From Pseudomonadota bacterium (lineage in GTDB: Bacteria > Pseudomonadota > Gammaproteobacteria > Burkholderiales > Nitrosomonadaceae): a stretch of DNA of 34,632 nucleotides. Location of the stretch: positions 1 through 34,632 of the forward strand of contig JAFEEI010000053.1 in NCBI GenBank assembly GCA_018241205.1, read 5' to 3'. Shown piece by piece: positions 8,945 through 20,401 of this stretch (the first letter of the stretch is position 1; the number at the start of each line of letters is the position of its first letter). The translations under genes and the position numbers were made by a program. The notes under the pieces were generated by a model, which saw only the letters and a program-made list of their open reading frames with translations, was not told the DNA's origin and did not search any database.

Positions 8945-10356
8945 ATTTGCAAGGTAAAACAATTTTGGTGCTGGGAATGGGTGAAACCGGTTTATCCATG
9001 GTGAAGTGGTTGTTGCGGCAAGGCGCCAAGGTGCGTGCTGCCGACAGCCGCCTGGAATCGCCCAATTGGCAGCAAATCAGCACCGAGTTTCCAACCGTGG
9101 AACTGCACAAAGGTAAATTTACCGTGCCGGTTTTTAGCGGTGCCGACATGATTGCGATCAGTCCCGGCGTACCGTTAGCGGATCCCAACGTGCAACAAGC
9201 AGTACAGCAAGGAATACCGGTGATCGGCGACATGGTGCTTTTTTCCTGGGCGCTCGAGCAGAGTCATTTGCCAAGACCGAAGGTCGTGGCGATTTCCGGT
9301 TCCAATGGAAAAACGACGGTCACCGCCATGACCGGCGCCATGCTGAGGAAATCCGGCTGGAATGTGGAGGTGGCGGGCAATATCGGTCCCGCTGTGCTGA
9401 ATGCGCTGATGCAACGTATGGATGCGGGGGACTGGCCACAGGCTTGGGTTCTGGAAACTTCCAGCTTCCAATTGGAAACGACACACAATTTAAATGCCGA
9501 TGCCGCAACCGTGCTCAATGTAAGCGAAGATCACCTGGACCGTTACAGCGGCATGCGCGATTACGCCACGGCCAAGGCCAGGGTGTTTCTGCATGAACAG
9601 GCCGGTAAAGGTGTACAAGTTCTGAACCGCAACGATCCCGGCGTTTGTGCCATGGCTCTGCCCGGCAGAAAACAAATCACGTTCGGTGTGGATGAGCCCC
9701 CTACCTCTGCGGATTACGGTCTGCGCCACGACGGTGATGATTTGTGGTTGCTGGAAGGCGGCCGGGCATTGATAAAAGCCTCCGAGCTGAATGTTTACGG
9801 CTTGCACAATGCGGTCAATGCACTCGCGGCGCTGGCAATGTGCCGGGCGCTCGGTGCCGCCATCGATCCGCTCTTGGCAGCACTGCGGGAATTCCGCGGC
9901 CTGCCGCACCGCATGGAGAAAGTCGCGGCTTTTAACGGTGTCACATTTTATGACGATTCCAAGAGCACCAATGTCGGTGCGACCGTGGCTGCTTTGAGCG
10001 GCATGAAACAAAATGCCATTCTGATCGCTGGCGGCGACGGCAAGGGACAGGATTTTTCTTATCTGCGGGAAGCGGTTGCCAATAACACTCGCGCCGTCGT
10101 ATTGATCGGCCGGGATGCCAACATTATTGCGAATGAATTGAAGGATTGCGGTGTGCCGTTGCATTTTGCCGTGACCATGGAAGAAGCCATGCAAAAGAGT
10201 TTTTTGCTGGCGCAACCCGGCGATGTGGTCTTACTCTCACCGGCATGCGCCAGCTTAGACATGTTTAGAAATTATATTCATCGCGCGGAAGTGTTCGTTG
10301 CCGCAGTCAAGGATCTGGAAAACAAATTTTTCAATTTTGGACAGAAAAAACATTAA
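8941..10356 (+). CDS. murD: UDP-MurNAc-L-alanine:D-glutamate ligase MurD
   Basis: Cytoplasmic ATP-dependent ligase adding D-glutamate to UDP-MurNAc-L-Ala. 471 residues. A Rossmann-like N-terminal UDP-binding domain starts with [12 protein letters not shown]; the ATP-binding loop ISGSNGKTT is at 118-126; the C-terminal domain contains [13 protein letters not shown], typical of MurD, and the late [12 protein letters not shown] motif. It overlaps mraY by four bases and is followed by ftsW after three bases. Confidence 0.97.
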   Translation: MNLQGKTILVLGMGETGLSMVKWLLRQGAKVRAADSRLESPNWQQISTEFPTVELHKGKFTVPVFSGADMIAISPGVPLADPNVQQAVQQGIPVIGDMVLFSWALEQSHLPRPKVVAISGSNGKTTVTAMTGAMLRKSGWNVEVAGNIGPAVLNALMQRMDAGDWPQAWVLETSSFQLETTHNLNADAATVLNVSEDHLDRYSGMRDYATAKARVFLHEQAGKGVQVLNRNDPGVCAMALPGRKQITFGVDEPPTSADYGLRHDGDDLWLLEGGRALIKASELNVYGLHNAVNALAALAMCRALGAAIDPLLAALREFRGLPHRMEKVAAFNGVTFYDDSKSTNVGATVAALSGMKQNAILIAGGDGKGQDFSYLREAVANNTRAVVLIGRDANIIANELKDCGVPLHFAVTMEEAMQKSFLLAQPGDVVLLSPACASLDMFRNYIHRAEVFVAAVKDLENKFFNFGQKKH

Positions 10357-10359
10357 CCG

Positions 10360-11520
10360 ATGATTTACCAGGCAAGCAATCAAAAACCAAGAATCATGGC
10401 CGACTTTGACCAGGCGCTGGTGTGGTCGGCTGTGCTGCTGCTGAGCATCGGTTTGGTGATGATTTACTCCGCCTCGATTGCCATTGCCGAAGCCCAATTT
10501 GGTACCGATCGCGCCGGTCATTATTTGCTGCGGCACGGCGCATATCTGGGTGTCGGATTGCTGCTGGGATTGATCGCATTTCAAGTACCGATGCAGATGT
10601 GGCAGAAATACGTGACCTATCTGCTCATCACCAGCATTCTGCTGTTGATATTGGTGCTGGTGCCCGGCATCGGGCATGAAGTAAACGGCAGTCAACGCTG
10701 GATTTCGCTGTACGTGGTAAATATCCAGCCATCCGAGCTCATGAAGTTTTGCATGGTGTTGTACGCCGCTGATTACGTCAACCGCAAGGCAGCCGATCTG
10801 AATTCGTTCTTCAAGGGGTTTGTGCCGATCGCAATCGTGCTGTCCGTGGTTGGTGCTTTGTTGCTGCTCGAACCGGATTTCGGCGCTTTCTTCGTGGTGG
10901 CTGCGCTGGCGATGTCGATTTTGTTTCTCGGCGGTGTCAGTTTGAAAATATTCGTCAGCCTGATCGCTATTTTGGCGTTTGGTCTGTACGAGTTGATTTT
11001 GAGTTCGCCATACCGGCTGAATCGCGTGGTTGCTTTCATGGATCCTTGGGCCGATCCCTATGGCAAAGGCTATCAGCTCAGTCACGCGCTGATCGCATTC
11101 GGGCGCGGTGAATGGTTGGGCGTAGGTCTGGGCGGCAGTGTGGAGAAATTGTTCTATCTGCCGGAAGCGCACACCGACTTTTTACTGTCGGTGCTGGCTG
11201 AAGAGCTCGGTTTTGTCGGTGTGATGACCGTGATCGTTTTGTTTATGTGGCTGATCACGCGTGCTTTCGTCATCGGCCGCTTGGCGGCAAAGCTGGGCAG
11301 CCCTTTCGCGGCGCTGGTGGCGCAGGGTATCGGTATCTGGATCGGTGTGCAGGCGTTGATCAATATGGGCGTCAACATGGGGGTCTTGCCGACCAAAGGA
11401 TTGACGTTGCCGCTACTAAGTTTCGGCGGCAGCAGCATCACGGCGAATTGCATCGCGTTAGCGGTTTTGCTGCGCATCGACTGGGAGAACCGGCAGCGGT
11501 TGCGGGGGTTGAACGTATGA
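10360..11520 (+). CDS. ftsW: Septal peptidoglycan glycosyltransferase FtsW
   Basis: SEDS-family lipid II polymerase that works with FtsI at the septum. 386 residues with about ten membrane segments. SEDS signatures are visible: the GSQRWI segment after the third or fourth helix, QPSELMK, the [23 protein letters not shown] loop region including the conserved acidic and glycine positions, [19 protein letters not shown], and the C-terminal [17 protein letters not shown]. The called ATG lies three bases after murD; an internal ATG at 10396 is an alternative start that would drop 12 polar residues. The stop overlaps the murG start. Confidence 0.96.
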   Translation: MIYQASNQKPRIMADFDQALVWSAVLLLSIGLVMIYSASIAIAEAQFGTDRAGHYLLRHGAYLGVGLLLGLIAFQVPMQMWQKYVTYLLITSILLLILVLVPGIGHEVNGSQRWISLYVVNIQPSELMKFCMVLYAADYVNRKAADLNSFFKGFVPIAIVLSVVGALLLLEPDFGAFFVVAALAMSILFLGGVSLKIFVSLIAILAFGLYELILSSPYRLNRVVAFMDPWADPYGKGYQLSHALIAFGRGEWLGVGLGGSVEKLFYLPEAHTDFLLSVLAEELGFVGVMTVIVLFMWLITRAFVIGRLAAKLGSPFAALVAQGIGIWIGVQALINMGVNMGVLPTKGLTLPLLSFGGSSITANCIALAVLLRIDWENRQRLRGLNV

Positions 11521-12608
11521 GCACGCCTACGATTTTGATCATGGCAGGCGGCACCGGCGGACATGTGTTTCCGGGATTGGCGGTGGCTGATTATCTGCGA
11601 CGAGCCGGTTGGCAGGTGGTTTGGCTTGGCACGGAAGCCGGCATGGAGTTAAAACTGGTGCCGCAACACGGCTATACAACCGAAGTGATCCGTTTTTCCG
11701 GATTGCGCGGCAAACGGCTGGTGACCTGGTTGATGCTGCCTTTACGGCTGCTCAAGGCATTCTGGCAGAGCATGCGCATCATTCAGCGCGTGCAGCCGGA
11801 TGTGGTGCTGGGTATGGGCGGCTATCCGGCTTTTCCCGGCGGCATGATGGCATCGTTGCTGAATAAACCGCTGGTGATTCACGAACAGAACTTGGTTGCC
11901 GGGTTGACCAATAAAATTCTGGCGAAACTGGCGGATAAGATTTTTCTCGGCTTTCCGGATGCCATTCGCGGTAATCCGCAAACAACGGTATGTTCGGGTA
12001 ATCCGGTACGTGCTGAGATTGCGCAAATTGAGCTGCCGGAAAAACGCTTCCAAGGACGGCAAGGCTCATTGAAATTACTCGTGGTGGGCGGCAGTCTCGG
12101 TGCGCAAATCTTGAATACCGTGGTGCCGCAAGCGCTTACATTGATACCGGAGAATGCACGCCCCTTGGTTATACATCAAGCAGGCACGGCGCATTGGGAG
12201 TCGGTTAAAAAGGCGTATGAAGAATTGCAATTGGACGGTGAAGTGATCGCATTTATCGACGACATGGCCAAACGCTACACGGATTGCGACTTGGTGATCT
12301 GCCGCGCCGGCGCGTTAACCGTCGCGGAATTAAGCGTGGCCGGGGTTGCCAGCATCCTGGTGCCGTATCCGCATGCCGTCGACGATCATCAAACCGGCAA
12401 TGCGCAATTTCTTGCCCAGCACGGCGCTGCCCTATTGCTGCCGCAACGTGAGCTGACTGCGCAAAAGCTGGCGGATTTGCTGACGGATTTAACCCGTGAA
12501 AAATTGCTGAGTATGGCCATGGCCGCGCGCAGCCAGGCAAAACCGGAAGCCACCAGAATCGTGGCTGAAGCCTGTATCGAATTGAGCGGAGCGCTGCATG
12601 AAGCATAA
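11517..12608 (+). CDS. murG: UDP-GlcNAc:lipid I N-acetylglucosaminyltransferase MurG
   Basis: Peripheral membrane GT-B enzyme that converts lipid I to lipid II. The 363-residue product begins [20 protein letters not shown], giving the N-terminal glycine-rich loop (11-20). Further motifs: GGYPAFPGG (101-109), HEQN (122-125), the second glycine-rich loop GGSLGAQ (191-197) and the UDP-GlcNAc site [10 protein letters not shown] with [10 protein letters not shown]. The ATG at 11517 overlaps the ftsW stop. The same frame is open further upstream inside ftsW, but that extension is out of family and was excluded. The end overlaps murC by 11 bases. Confidence 0.97.
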   Translation: MSTPTILIMAGGTGGHVFPGLAVADYLRRAGWQVVWLGTEAGMELKLVPQHGYTTEVIRFSGLRGKRLVTWLMLPLRLLKAFWQSMRIIQRVQPDVVLGMGGYPAFPGGMMASLLNKPLVIHEQNLVAGLTNKILAKLADKIFLGFPDAIRGNPQTTVCSGNPVRAEIAQIELPEKRFQGRQGSLKLLVVGGSLGAQILNTVVPQALTLIPENARPLVIHQAGTAHWESVKKAYEELQLDGEVIAFIDDMAKRYTDCDLVICRAGALTVAELSVAGVASILVPYPHAVDDHQTGNAQFLAQHGAALLLPQRELTAQKLADLLTDLTREKLLSMAMAARSQAKPEATRIVAEACIELSGALHEA

Positions 12609-14025
12609 AGTCAAACATATTCATTTTGTTGGCATCGGCGGTGCGGGCATGAGCGGTATCGCCGAAGTTTTCGTCAATCTGGGATATCAGGTCAGCGGCT
12701 CCGATTTGATGGATAACCCGGTGACGCAACGCCTTGCCAAGCTTGGAATCAAGGTTTATGCCGGGCATGACGGAGAGCAGATTGTAGGGGCGGATGTGGT
12801 GGTTACCTCGACTGCCGTGAAACCGGACAACCCGGAAGTGATCGCTGCCAAAAACAGAAATATTCCCGTCGTGCCGCGCGCCATGATGCTGGCGGAGCTG
12901 CTGCGATTGCGCAGCGGTATCGCGATCGCCGGCACGCACGGCAAAACCACGACCACCAGCTTGATCGCGAGCATTCTGGCGGCGGCGGATATGGATCCGA
13001 CGTTCGTCATCGGCGGAAAACTGGAGGCGGCGGGTTGCCATGCCAAATTGGGCAGCGGCGAATTCATCGTGGTTGAAGCGGATGAATCGGATGCGTCATT
13101 TTTGTATTTGCAACCGGTGTTGGCCGTGGTGACCAATATCGATGCGGATCATATGGAAACTTACGGTCACGACTTCAGCCGGTTAAAGCAAACCTTCGTC
13201 GATTTCGTGCAGCACCTGCCTTTTTACGGTATGGCGGTGGTTTGTCTGGATGACGCCAATATCCGCGAAGTCATGCCGGCGATTACCAAACCGATCACGA
13301 CGTACGGCTTGTCTGAGGAGGCGCAAGTGCGCGCCGTTGACATCCGGCAAGAGCGTCACCGCATGAAATTTAGCGCGATTGTCGGTGTCAACGGCTCCGC
13401 CCGCAAACTTGAGATCACGCTGAATATTCCCGGTTTGCATAATATCCAGAATGCGCTGGCGGCCATTGCCGTCGCCAATGAGATCGGCGTGCCGGATAGC
13501 GCCATCGTCAAGGCGTTGTCGGAATTCAAGGGTGTCGAACGGCGCTTCCAGCAGTATGGCGACATTCGTTTGTCGGCGCAGAAAAGTTTTACTTTGGTCG
13601 ACGATTACGGCCACCATCCGGCGGAAATGGAAGCCACGATCAAAGCGGCGCGCGGCGCATTTCCAGGCCGCCGTCTGGTGGTGGTTTTTCAGCCGCATCG
13701 TTACACGCGTACGCGAGATGTATTCGAGGATTTTGTCCGGGTTTTGTCACACGCCGACGTGCCACTGCTTACCGAGGTTTATCCGGCCGGTGAAGAGCCT
13801 ATCGTTGCCGCGGACAGCAAATCGCTGGCGCGTGCGATCCGGGTGCAGGGTAAGGTGGAGCCGATTTATATCGAGGAAGTGGATGATTTGCCGGTTGCGA
13901 TCCTGGATATCGTGCAGGATGGCGATGTGGTGCTGGTGATGGGCGCGGGATCGGTGGCCAGAGTGGCACCACACATTGCGCAAATGCATAACAAGCTGAC
14001 CGTTGTGAACGGTTATGAGTGTTGA
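12598..14025 (+). CDS. murC: UDP-MurNAc:L-alanine ligase MurC
   Basis: First Mur ligase of the pentapeptide branch; joins L-alanine to UDP-MurNAc. 475 residues. The N-terminal [12 protein letters not shown] loop binds the UDP substrate, the P-loop is GTHGKTTTT (112-120), EADESDASF lies near residue 160, and the C-terminal DDYGHHPAE and FQPHRYTRT segments are diagnostic of MurC. It overlaps murG, and murB follows after a short gap. No anomaly. Confidence 0.97.
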   Translation: MKHKVKHIHFVGIGGAGMSGIAEVFVNLGYQVSGSDLMDNPVTQRLAKLGIKVYAGHDGEQIVGADVVVTSTAVKPDNPEVIAAKNRNIPVVPRAMMLAELLRLRSGIAIAGTHGKTTTTSLIASILAAADMDPTFVIGGKLEAAGCHAKLGSGEFIVVEADESDASFLYLQPVLAVVTNIDADHMETYGHDFSRLKQTFVDFVQHLPFYGMAVVCLDDANIREVMPAITKPITTYGLSEEAQVRAVDIRQERHRMKFSAIVGVNGSARKLEITLNIPGLHNIQNALAAIAVANEIGVPDSAIVKALSEFKGVERRFQQYGDIRLSAQKSFTLVDDYGHHPAEMEATIKAARGAFPGRRLVVVFQPHRYTRTRDVFEDFVRVLSHADVPLLTEVYPAGEEPIVAADSKSLARAIRVQGKVEPIYIEEVDDLPVAILDIVQDGDVVLVMGAGSVARVAPHIAQMHNKLTVVNGYEC

Positions 14026-14071
14026 GGGTTGATGGGAAGTGATTGCGTTGCTGCAAAATACGAGGACAACC

Positions 14072-15028
14072 ATGCCGGTTACGGATCAGACAAGCGATAA
14101 GATTGATATCGCTGCGCTGCGGGGAGAAATGCGCATGAATGAGCCGATGAGCAAGCATGTTTCCTGGCGTGCCGGCGGTTGCGCTGATCGTTATTATGTG
14201 CCGGCGGATCTGGATGATTTGGCGGATTTCCTGCGGCAATCGCCGCGTGAAGTGATTCATGTCATCGGTCTGGGCAGCAATTTGCTGGTCAGAGACGGCG
14301 GTTTGCGTGGCACTGCCGTGGCGCTGCATGCGCGCTTGAATGATGTGCGTTTGACCGAGCAGAATCCATCCGGCGGACTCATTTATGCGGGCGCCGGGGT
14401 AGCTTGCGCCAAGGTGGCACGCTTTGCCGCCAAACACCATCTCGCCGGCGCGGAATTCCTGGCCGGGATACCGGGTACGGTCGGCGGTGCGCTGGCCATG
14501 AATGCCGGATGCTACGGCTCGGAAACCTGGGAAATCGTGGAACAAGTGCAGATCATCAACCGTAGCGGGCAAGTGTTCATTCGCCAGCCTGGCGAATACG
14601 CGATCGGCTATCGCAGTGTGCAACGGCAAACCGGACCGGCCGGAGCGGTCGAAACGGAATGGTTTGCTGGCGGGTATTTGCGATTGCCTCCGGGTGATCC
14701 GGTGCAGTCGCGGGAACGGATCAAGCAATTGCTGGCGCAACGGGTGGCCAGCCAGCCGCTCAATCAGCCGAATGCCGGTTCGGTATTCCGTAATCCAGAG
14801 GGAGATTATGCGGCGCGTCTGATCGAAGCCTGCGGTCTGAAGGGATGCCATATCGGCGGCGCCATGGTATCGCCCAAGCATGCCAATTTCATCGTCAATA
14901 CCGGCAATGCCAGCGCGGCGGATATCGAGGCTTTGATCATGATGGTGCAAAGCAGAGTGAAGAAAGCAACGGGTATCGGATTGGTTCCGGAAGTCCGGAT
15001 TATCGGTGACGCCAGGAGATTGGCATAG
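14072..15028 (+). CDS. murB: UDP-N-acetylenolpyruvoylglucosamine reductase MurB
   Basis: FAD- and NADPH-dependent reductase producing UDP-MurNAc from the MurA product. The FAD-binding region shows [11 protein letters not shown] and [19 protein letters not shown]; the C-terminal substrate domain has NAGSVFRNP (with the proton-donor Ser) and a terminal PEVRIIG with the conserved Glu. I chose the ATG at 14072 (318 residues) because GAGGA sits five bases before it. A GTG at 14039 in the same frame would add 11 residues and has only a poorly spaced GAGGG upstream. The stop overlaps the ddl GTG start by one base. Confidence 0.94.
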   Translation: MPVTDQTSDKIDIAALRGEMRMNEPMSKHVSWRAGGCADRYYVPADLDDLADFLRQSPREVIHVIGLGSNLLVRDGGLRGTAVALHARLNDVRLTEQNPSGGLIYAGAGVACAKVARFAAKHHLAGAEFLAGIPGTVGGALAMNAGCYGSETWEIVEQVQIINRSGQVFIRQPGEYAIGYRSVQRQTGPAGAVETEWFAGGYLRLPPGDPVQSRERIKQLLAQRVASQPLNQPNAGSVFRNPEGDYAARLIEACGLKGCHIGGAMVSPKHANFIVNTGNASAADIEALIMMVQSRVKKATGIGLVPEVRIIGDARRLA

Positions 15029-15945
15029 TGATCGCGCATAACGTGGGCAAAGTAGCCGTGCTGATGGGTGGCCGCTCCGCCGAGCGGGAGATATCGCTGC
15101 AAAGCGGGCAAGCTGTGCTGGATGCGTTACTGCGCTGCGGTGTCGATGCGCATCCGTTCGATCCGGCGCAGCAAGCGATGGAAAAGTTGCAGCAGCAAGG
15201 TTTTGACCGGGTCTTTATCGCATTGCACGGACGTTTCGGCGAGGATGGCACGATTCAGGGCGCGCTGGAATTGATGGGATTGCCCTATACCGGCAGCGGT
15301 GTCATGGCCAGTGCGCTGGCGATGGATAAATGGCGCACCAAATTGATCTGGCAATCCGTGGATATTTTGTCGCCACGCTATGCCTTGTTGCATGCTGACA
15401 ATGATTGGAAACAGATTGCTGAGACATTGGGGTTGCCGCTGATCGTCAAACCGGCGCGCGAAGGCTCGACGATCGGTTTGACCAAAGTGAAGCGCGTCGA
15501 AGATTTAGCAGCAGCGTATGAGCTGGCTGCCCGGCATGATGCCTTGGTGCTGGCGGAAGAATTCATCGCCGGTAAGGAATTGACCGTGGCGATTCTGGGT
15601 GAAACGCCACTGCCGGTGGTGCGAATCGAAATTGCCGGCGAGCTTTACGATTATCAAGCCAAGTATTTTTCCAATGAAACGCAATACTTTTGCCCGAGCG
15701 GTTTGCCGGCGGAATTGGAGGCGACGATCCAGAAACAAGCAGTAAAAGCGTACCAGGTGCTCGGTTGCCAAGGCTGGGGAAGGGTTGATTTGATCTTAAG
15801 CTCAACTAACCAATTTTACTTCCTCGAAGCGAATACTTCGCCCGGCATGACCAGCCACAGTCTGGTGCCGATGGCGGCAAGAATAGCAGGGATTTCTTTT
15901 GACGATCTGGTTCTGAAAATATTGGATTTGGCTCATGTGGAATAA
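15028..15945 (+). CDS. ddlB: D-alanine--D-alanine ligase (DdlB type)
   Basis: ATP-grasp ligase making the D-Ala-D-Ala dipeptide used by MurF. 305 residues. N-terminal [11 protein letters not shown] (14-24), [12 protein letters not shown] near residue 70, [10 protein letters not shown] in the ATP-grasp lid region, and a C-terminal [12 protein letters not shown] metal/substrate loop. The start codon is GTG, supported by AGGAG at 15014-15018 and by the start overlapping the murB stop. No sign of a D-Lac or D-Ser specificity change can be judged from motifs alone. Confidence 0.96.
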   Translation: MIAHNVGKVAVLMGGRSAEREISLQSGQAVLDALLRCGVDAHPFDPAQQAMEKLQQQGFDRVFIALHGRFGEDGTIQGALELMGLPYTGSGVMASALAMDKWRTKLIWQSVDILSPRYALLHADNDWKQIAETLGLPLIVKPAREGSTIGLTKVKRVEDLAAAYELAARHDALVLAEEFIAGKELTVAILGETPLPVVRIEIAGELYDYQAKYFSNETQYFCPSGLPAELEATIQKQAVKAYQVLGCQGWGRVDLILSSTNQFYFLEANTSPGMTSHSLVPMAARIAGISFDDLVLKILDLAHVE

Positions 15946-16711
15946 CCATCACGCCTTGAATCTGCTATCCGGAACATTGCTCACCGCAGTGGCGCTGGCG
16001 GTTCTGTACGCCGTCAGCTTGCAGCTTATCCAGCCGCCGCTGTTTCCGATTAAGGAAATCAATGTGCAAGTCATTCAGGGCACGGAGAAAAACAGAACCG
16101 GACTGGAACATGTGACGCGCGATCAGATCGAGCAGTTGGTGAAAAATGAAATCGAGGGAAATTTTATTTCGGTAAATCTCACTGAAGTGCGCGAAGCTTT
16201 TGTAAAATTACCGTGGGTACGTGAAGCTAGAGTAAAAAGAGAATGGCCACACGGGTTGAATGTGATTCTTGAGGAGCATCGGGCATTGGCTTATTGGGGC
16301 AGTCATGCATTGGTGAATACCTATGGTGAGGTGTTCCGCGTCACCGCCGATACGGATTTACCGGTGTTTACCGGGCCGAATGAAGCCAGTGCACACGAGG
16401 TGACGCAGCAATTCCGGCGCTTCAACCGGATATTGGCGCCGCTGCAACAGCAAATCGCGGAAATCAGCCTGACTGCTCGTTACGCATGGCGTATTCAGCT
16501 GAACACTGGAACGGTTTTGGAGCTGGGACGCAACGAGATTGAAGAGCGGCTGGTTCGTTATGTTTCAGTATATAACCATAGTATTGCGCGGCTAAGTCAG
16601 CAAGCGCCTTTGGCGTATGTTGATTTACGTTATCCCAATGGCTTTGCCATCCGCATGCCCGAAGTTATGCAACAAATACCACGAAAGCCTGGTGCGAGGA
16701 GAGAGACGTAA
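15935..16711 (+). CDS. ftsQ: Cell division protein FtsQ
   Basis: Bitopic divisome scaffold linking FtsA/FtsZ to FtsL/FtsB. 258 residues: short cytoplasmic start, one membrane segment (about 9-32), a POTRA domain beginning at [11 protein letters not shown] (about 39-105) and the FtsQ beta domain with [14 protein letters not shown] near its start. The cytoplasmic tail is only about eight residues, shorter than in E. coli. The ATG at 15935 overlaps the end of ddl by 11 bases. Confidence 0.95.
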   Translation: MWNNHHALNLLSGTLLTAVALAVLYAVSLQLIQPPLFPIKEINVQVIQGTEKNRTGLEHVTRDQIEQLVKNEIEGNFISVNLTEVREAFVKLPWVREARVKREWPHGLNVILEEHRALAYWGSHALVNTYGEVFRVTADTDLPVFTGPNEASAHEVTQQFRRFNRILAPLQQQIAEISLTARYAWRIQLNTGTVLELGRNEIEERLVRYVSVYNHSIARLSQQAPLAYVDLRYPNGFAIRMPEVMQQIPRKPGARRET

Positions 16712-16731
16712 GACCATGGAGATGGGTTTAG

Positions 16732-17970
16732 ATGAATAAAGCTCGAGAAAATAGAAATCTGGTTGTCGGTCTTGACATTGGCACATCCAAGATTGTGGCC
16801 ATTGTCGCAGAGGTCGTTTCGGACGGCAGCTTTGAGGTGATCGGCTTGGGCAGTCATCCTTCGCGCGGATTGAAGAAAGGCGTGGTGGCGAATATCGAGA
16901 CGACGGTCAATGCCATTCAGCGCGCGCTAGAAGAAGCCGAGCTGATGGCGGACTGCAAGATTCATGAGGTATACACCGGAATAGCCGGCAGTCATATCAA
17001 AGGCTTCAATTCCGACGGCATGGTGCCCATCAAGGATAAGGAAGTCACCGAGAAGGATGTCGAGCGCGTCATGGAAGCGGCCAAAGCGGTGAACATTCCC
17101 GCCGATCAGCAGATCCTGCACATTCTGAATCAGGAATTTATCATCGACGGTCAGGAGGATGTGCGCGAACCGGTAGGCATGAGCGGTATACGGCTGGAAG
17201 TGAAAGTGCACATTGTCACGGGTGCCGTTTCGGCCGCGCAGAATATCGTCAAATGCGTACACCGCTGCGGTCTGGAAGTCCGCGATCTGATATTGCAGCC
17301 GCTGGCTTCGGCTATGGCGGTGCTGTCCGAGGATGAGAAGGATTTGGGTGTCTGCTTGGTGGATATCGGCGGCGGAACGACGGACATCGCGGTGTTTACT
17401 CATGGCGCCATCCGCCATACCGCGGTGATTCCGATTGCAGGCGATCAAATCACCAACGACATCGCGATGGCGTTACGCACACCGACCAAAAGCGCGGAAG
17501 ACATCAAGTGCCGCTACGGCTGCGCCTTGCGAAGTCTCACCGATACCCATGAAATGGTGGAAGTGCCGGATGTCGGCAATCGTGGTTCGCGCCAGCTTTC
17601 CAAACAAACCCTGGCGGAAGTGATCGAGCCTCGTGCTGAGGAGCTTTATTGCATGGTGCAAGCCGAATTGCGCCGCAGCGGGTTTGAAGAATTGTTGTCA
17701 TCGGGCATCGTGATTACCGGTGGATCGGCTTCGTTACGCGGCATGGTGGAATTGGGCGAGGAGATCTTTCACATGCCGGTGCGGCTGGGTTTGCCCAATT
17801 ATCACGGTAATTTGAAAGATGTGATCCATACGCCGCGTTATTCGACGGGGATTGGCTTGATTCTGGCCGGTATCGAACAAATGCAGCATCAACATGGTTC
17901 AAGATTACAAGGAGGCTCTGCCAAGCAGATTTTCTCCAGAATGAAGGGGTGGTTCCAAAGAAATTTTTAA
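16732..17970 (+). CDS. ftsA: Cell division protein FtsA
   Basis: Actin-like ATPase that tethers FtsZ filaments to the inner membrane and recruits later divisome proteins. 412 residues. Phosphate-binding loops DIGTSK (15-20) and DIGGGTTD (211-218), the SHIKGF region of the 1C domain near residue 85, the ITGGSASLRGM adenosine motif near residue 326, and a C-terminal amphipathic membrane-targeting helix ending in MKGWFQRNF. GGAGA at 16718-16722 serves as RBS. Confidence 0.97.
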   Translation: MNKARENRNLVVGLDIGTSKIVAIVAEVVSDGSFEVIGLGSHPSRGLKKGVVANIETTVNAIQRALEEAELMADCKIHEVYTGIAGSHIKGFNSDGMVPIKDKEVTEKDVERVMEAAKAVNIPADQQILHILNQEFIIDGQEDVREPVGMSGIRLEVKVHIVTGAVSAAQNIVKCVHRCGLEVRDLILQPLASAMAVLSEDEKDLGVCLVDIGGGTTDIAVFTHGAIRHTAVIPIAGDQITNDIAMALRTPTKSAEDIKCRYGCALRSLTDTHEMVEVPDVGNRGSRQLSKQTLAEVIEPRAEELYCMVQAELRRSGFEELLSSGIVITGGSASLRGMVELGEEIFHMPVRLGLPNYHGNLKDVIHTPRYSTGIGLILAGIEQMQHQHGSRLQGGSAKQIFSRMKGWFQRNF

Positions 17971-18038
17971 TGCGGAATTTCACGGGTTGTATTAGCAGTC
18001 AGGCGGCTTTAATTTCAATGTACTAAAGGAGAAACACT

Positions 18039-19193
18039 ATGTTCGAGATCATGAATAACGAAACTCAAGAAGCAGTCATCAAGGTTGTTGGTGTTGGTGG
18101 GTGCGGCAGCAATGCGGTGGATCATATGATCCAGAACGGCATGCAAGGCGTTGAGTTCATCAGTATGAACACTGATGCCCAGGCATTGAAAAGTAATAAA
18201 GCGCCAACGGTGCTGCAATTGGGTACAGGGATTACTAAGGGATTGGGCGCGGGAGCAAACCCCGAAATCGGCCGCGAAGCCGCGCTGGAAGATCGTGACC
18301 GCATCGCCGAGTTGATTCAAGGTGCGGATATGCTGTTTATCACCGCAGGTATGGGCGGCGGCACCGGCACCGGTGCAGCGCCAGTGGTAGCGCAAGTTGC
18401 CAAGGAAATGGGTATTCTGACGGTGGCGGTCGTCAGCAAACCCTTCGCATTCGAAGGCAAGCGTTTAGCCGCCGCCAAAGCGGGCATGGAAGCTTTGTCG
18501 CAGCATGTGGATTCGCTGATCGTGATCCCGAACGATAAGCTCATGATGGTCCTGGGTAATGATATTTCCATGCTGGATGCATTCAAAGCCGCCAATGACG
18601 TACTGTATGGCGCGGTCGCCGGTATCGCCGAAGTGATTAATTGTCCCGGCTTGGTCAACGTTGACTTTGCCGACGTCAGAACAGTCATGTCGGAAATGGG
18701 CATGGCGATGATGGGATCGGCCATGGCCATGGGCGTCGATCGTGCCCGTGTCGCAGCGGAGCGTGCAGTATCAAGCCCGCTGCTCGAGGATATCTCCTTG
18801 GCCGGAGCGCGCGGCATTCTGGTGAATATTACCGCCAGCTCGTCGCTGAAAATGCGTGAAGTACATGAAGTAATGAATACCATTAAAGACCTGACTGCTG
18901 AAGATGCCACGATTATTGTCGGTACCGTGATCGACGAAGATATGACCGATAATCTGCGCGTTACCATGGTGGCAACCGGTCTCGGCAGCATAGCCAGCCA
19001 AAATCAAAACCAGAATTCTCCGTTAACCGTGGTGCATACTCGTACCGGCACTGACGACCGGGATTCCTTTTCTGCTGAAGAACCTGCTGTCATACGCACA
19101 GGCAGAAGAAGCAATGCCACAGTGGCAGCAATGCGTCAATCAGGCGTGGATCCAATGGATATACCAGCATTCTTGAGACGACAAGCCGATTAA
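18039..19193 (+). CDS. ftsZ: Cell division GTPase FtsZ
   Basis: Tubulin homologue that forms the Z-ring. 384 residues. N-terminal VVGVGGCGSNAV nucleotide loop, tubulin signature GGGTGTG (106-112), T7 synergy region NVDFADVRTVM, a short variable linker and the conserved C-terminal peptide DIPAFLRRQAD that binds FtsA and other partners. AAAGGAG at 18025-18031 is a strong RBS, 68 bases after ftsA. Last gene of the cluster here; the next gene usually found downstream (lpxC) is replaced by insertion debris. Confidence 0.98.
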   Translation: MFEIMNNETQEAVIKVVGVGGCGSNAVDHMIQNGMQGVEFISMNTDAQALKSNKAPTVLQLGTGITKGLGAGANPEIGREAALEDRDRIAELIQGADMLFITAGMGGGTGTGAAPVVAQVAKEMGILTVAVVSKPFAFEGKRLAAAKAGMEALSQHVDSLIVIPNDKLMMVLGNDISMLDAFKAANDVLYGAVAGIAEVINCPGLVNVDFADVRTVMSEMGMAMMGSAMAMGVDRARVAAERAVSSPLLEDISLAGARGILVNITASSSLKMREVHEVMNTIKDLTAEDATIIVGTVIDEDMTDNLRVTMVATGLGSIASQNQNQNSPLTVVHTRTGTDDRDSFSAEEPAVIRTGRRSNATVAAMRQSGVDPMDIPAFLRRQAD

Positions 19194-19279
19194 GCTGATT
19201 TAATTTCTCAAGATTTGATTTTTCTCATTTTTAGGAGTGAAAAATTGGAAACCAGAGAGTTAAAAAAGGCAAAAAATAC

Positions 19280-19347
19280 CCTACCGTTTGAGGTGGGGCT
19301 ATGAACCAGAAAAGCCGGTCACGATAATTAAAGTGGCCGGTAGTTTT
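19280..19347 (+). terminator. Tandem hairpins after ftsZ, probable dcw terminator
   Basis: Two stem-loops lie 90-150 bases after the ftsZ stop. The first pairs CCCTACC (19280-19286) with GGTGGGG (19293-19299) through one wobble. The second pairs CCGGTCAC (19315-19322) with GTGGCCGG (19333-19340), one wobble, and is followed by tagtttt, a short U run. The second is the better terminator candidate. The rest of 19194-19387 holds no convincing gene. Confidence 0.5.
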
Positions 19348-19387
19348 GTAAAAATAACTTTTTTGCAAATCAGATTTATAAATTTCC

Positions 19388-20250
19388 ATCTACTGTATTG
19401 CAAATTGGTTCAATCTATTTGACCGGCAGATGGAAAGATGCTCCGTACGAGATCGAAAGCATGCGGCGCTTTGCGGGATTCGCCGGAGTTACCGATGCTC
19501 TGCCGGATGAAACCACGATACTGAATTTCCGTCATCTTTTGGAGCAACATGAATTGACGGCGCTATTGCTGGAAGCGATCAATGCTCGCTCAAGGCGCAG
19601 GGGCTCTGCTGGTTTCCAAAGGCACGATGGTGGATGCCACCTTCATTCACACCCCAAGTTCGGCCAAGAATCAGGAGCGGGCAGAGAGACCCTGAAATGC
19701 ATCAAACGAAGAAAGGAATGCAATGGTACTGTGGCATGAAGGTGCATGTTGGGGCAGATGTGGATTCAGGGGCGGTGCACAGTGTTGAGATTACCGCGGC
19801 CAATGAAGCGGACATCAACATCCTGCCCAAGCTGTTACGGGCAGAAGATGAGGTTATTTTTGGCGATGCGGGCTACACCAGTGATGAATACAAACGGGGA
19901 TCTCGGCAGTTGGGAATACGCTGGTGTGTGCAAGACAAACGCAAGCCCGGACAGAATCTCCCGGAGAGCCAGAAGAAACGTAACCGGAAGCATTCCTCAA
20001 TCCGGGCACGGGTGAAACATGTATTCCGGGTGATCACAAGCGGTAATTTGGATTCACTCGGACCAGCTCCGCGAGCTGATGGGCTCGGCCAACCTGTACC
20101 TGCTGCCGCAGGTGGCTGGTGATGCTTCAGGGAGAATTCACTCAAAATGCTCCGGCGGCAGACGATGAAGCACAAACAGGGGAGGAATTCGGCGGCAAAA
20201 TACCACCGAAAAATGAATTCCCGGAAATCTGTGCTCAAAAAAACTGGTAG
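19388..20250 (+). pseudogene. IS5-family transposase, truncated and multiply frameshifted
   Basis: Homology to an IS5-type DDE transposase runs through several frames in order: NWFNLFDRQME, then DAPYEIESMRRFAG and LPDETTILNFRHLLEQHELT, then LLVSKGTMVDATFIHTPSS (first catalytic Asp), then DPEMHQTKKGMQWYCGMKVH and EVIFGDAGYTSDEYKRG (second catalytic Asp), then QLRELMGSANLYLLPQ, then RWLVMLQGEFTQNAP to a TAG at 20248. That needs at least five frame changes (near 19435, 19590, 19685, 20050 and 20112). The first ~40-50 residues are missing. No intact terminal inverted repeats were found at the borders. It is a dead relic between convergent ftsZ and hemY. Confidence 0.85.
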
Positions 20251-20397
20251 TAGTACTGAAAAATCTAAAAGCAAATTGTTCAGCGATTCCTTAAGTTTAC
20301 TTGGAATTCAAATTCATTATTTCGATTGACACATCTACTTAACGGTAGAAAAGAATGTTAAAAAATAAATAGCACTAGGATTTGATTCAAGTACACA
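20251..20397. other. Non-coding AT-rich spacer
   Basis: Part of a 317-base gene-free stretch (20251-20567). It is A/T-rich, with an isolated TTGACA at 20326-20331 that has no matching -10, and a 7-base direct repeat CACTAGG at 20373-20379 and 20396-20402. No gene is supported. Confidence 0.5.
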
Positions 20398-20401
20398 CTA
20401 G

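Noticed and set aside
11247..11516. Upstream extension of the murG frame inside ftsW
   Set aside because: The extra residues show no family similarity, while the ATG at 11517 gives the canonical MurG N-terminus and overlaps the ftsW stop like the other coupled genes.
19245..19304. Possible 19-residue ORF METRELKKAKNTLPFEVGL from a TTG with AGGAG seven bases upstream, just after ftsZ
   Set aside because: Very short, TTG start, unknown product, and its 3' end forms one arm of a hairpin. The RBS-like match could be chance in a purine-rich stretch.
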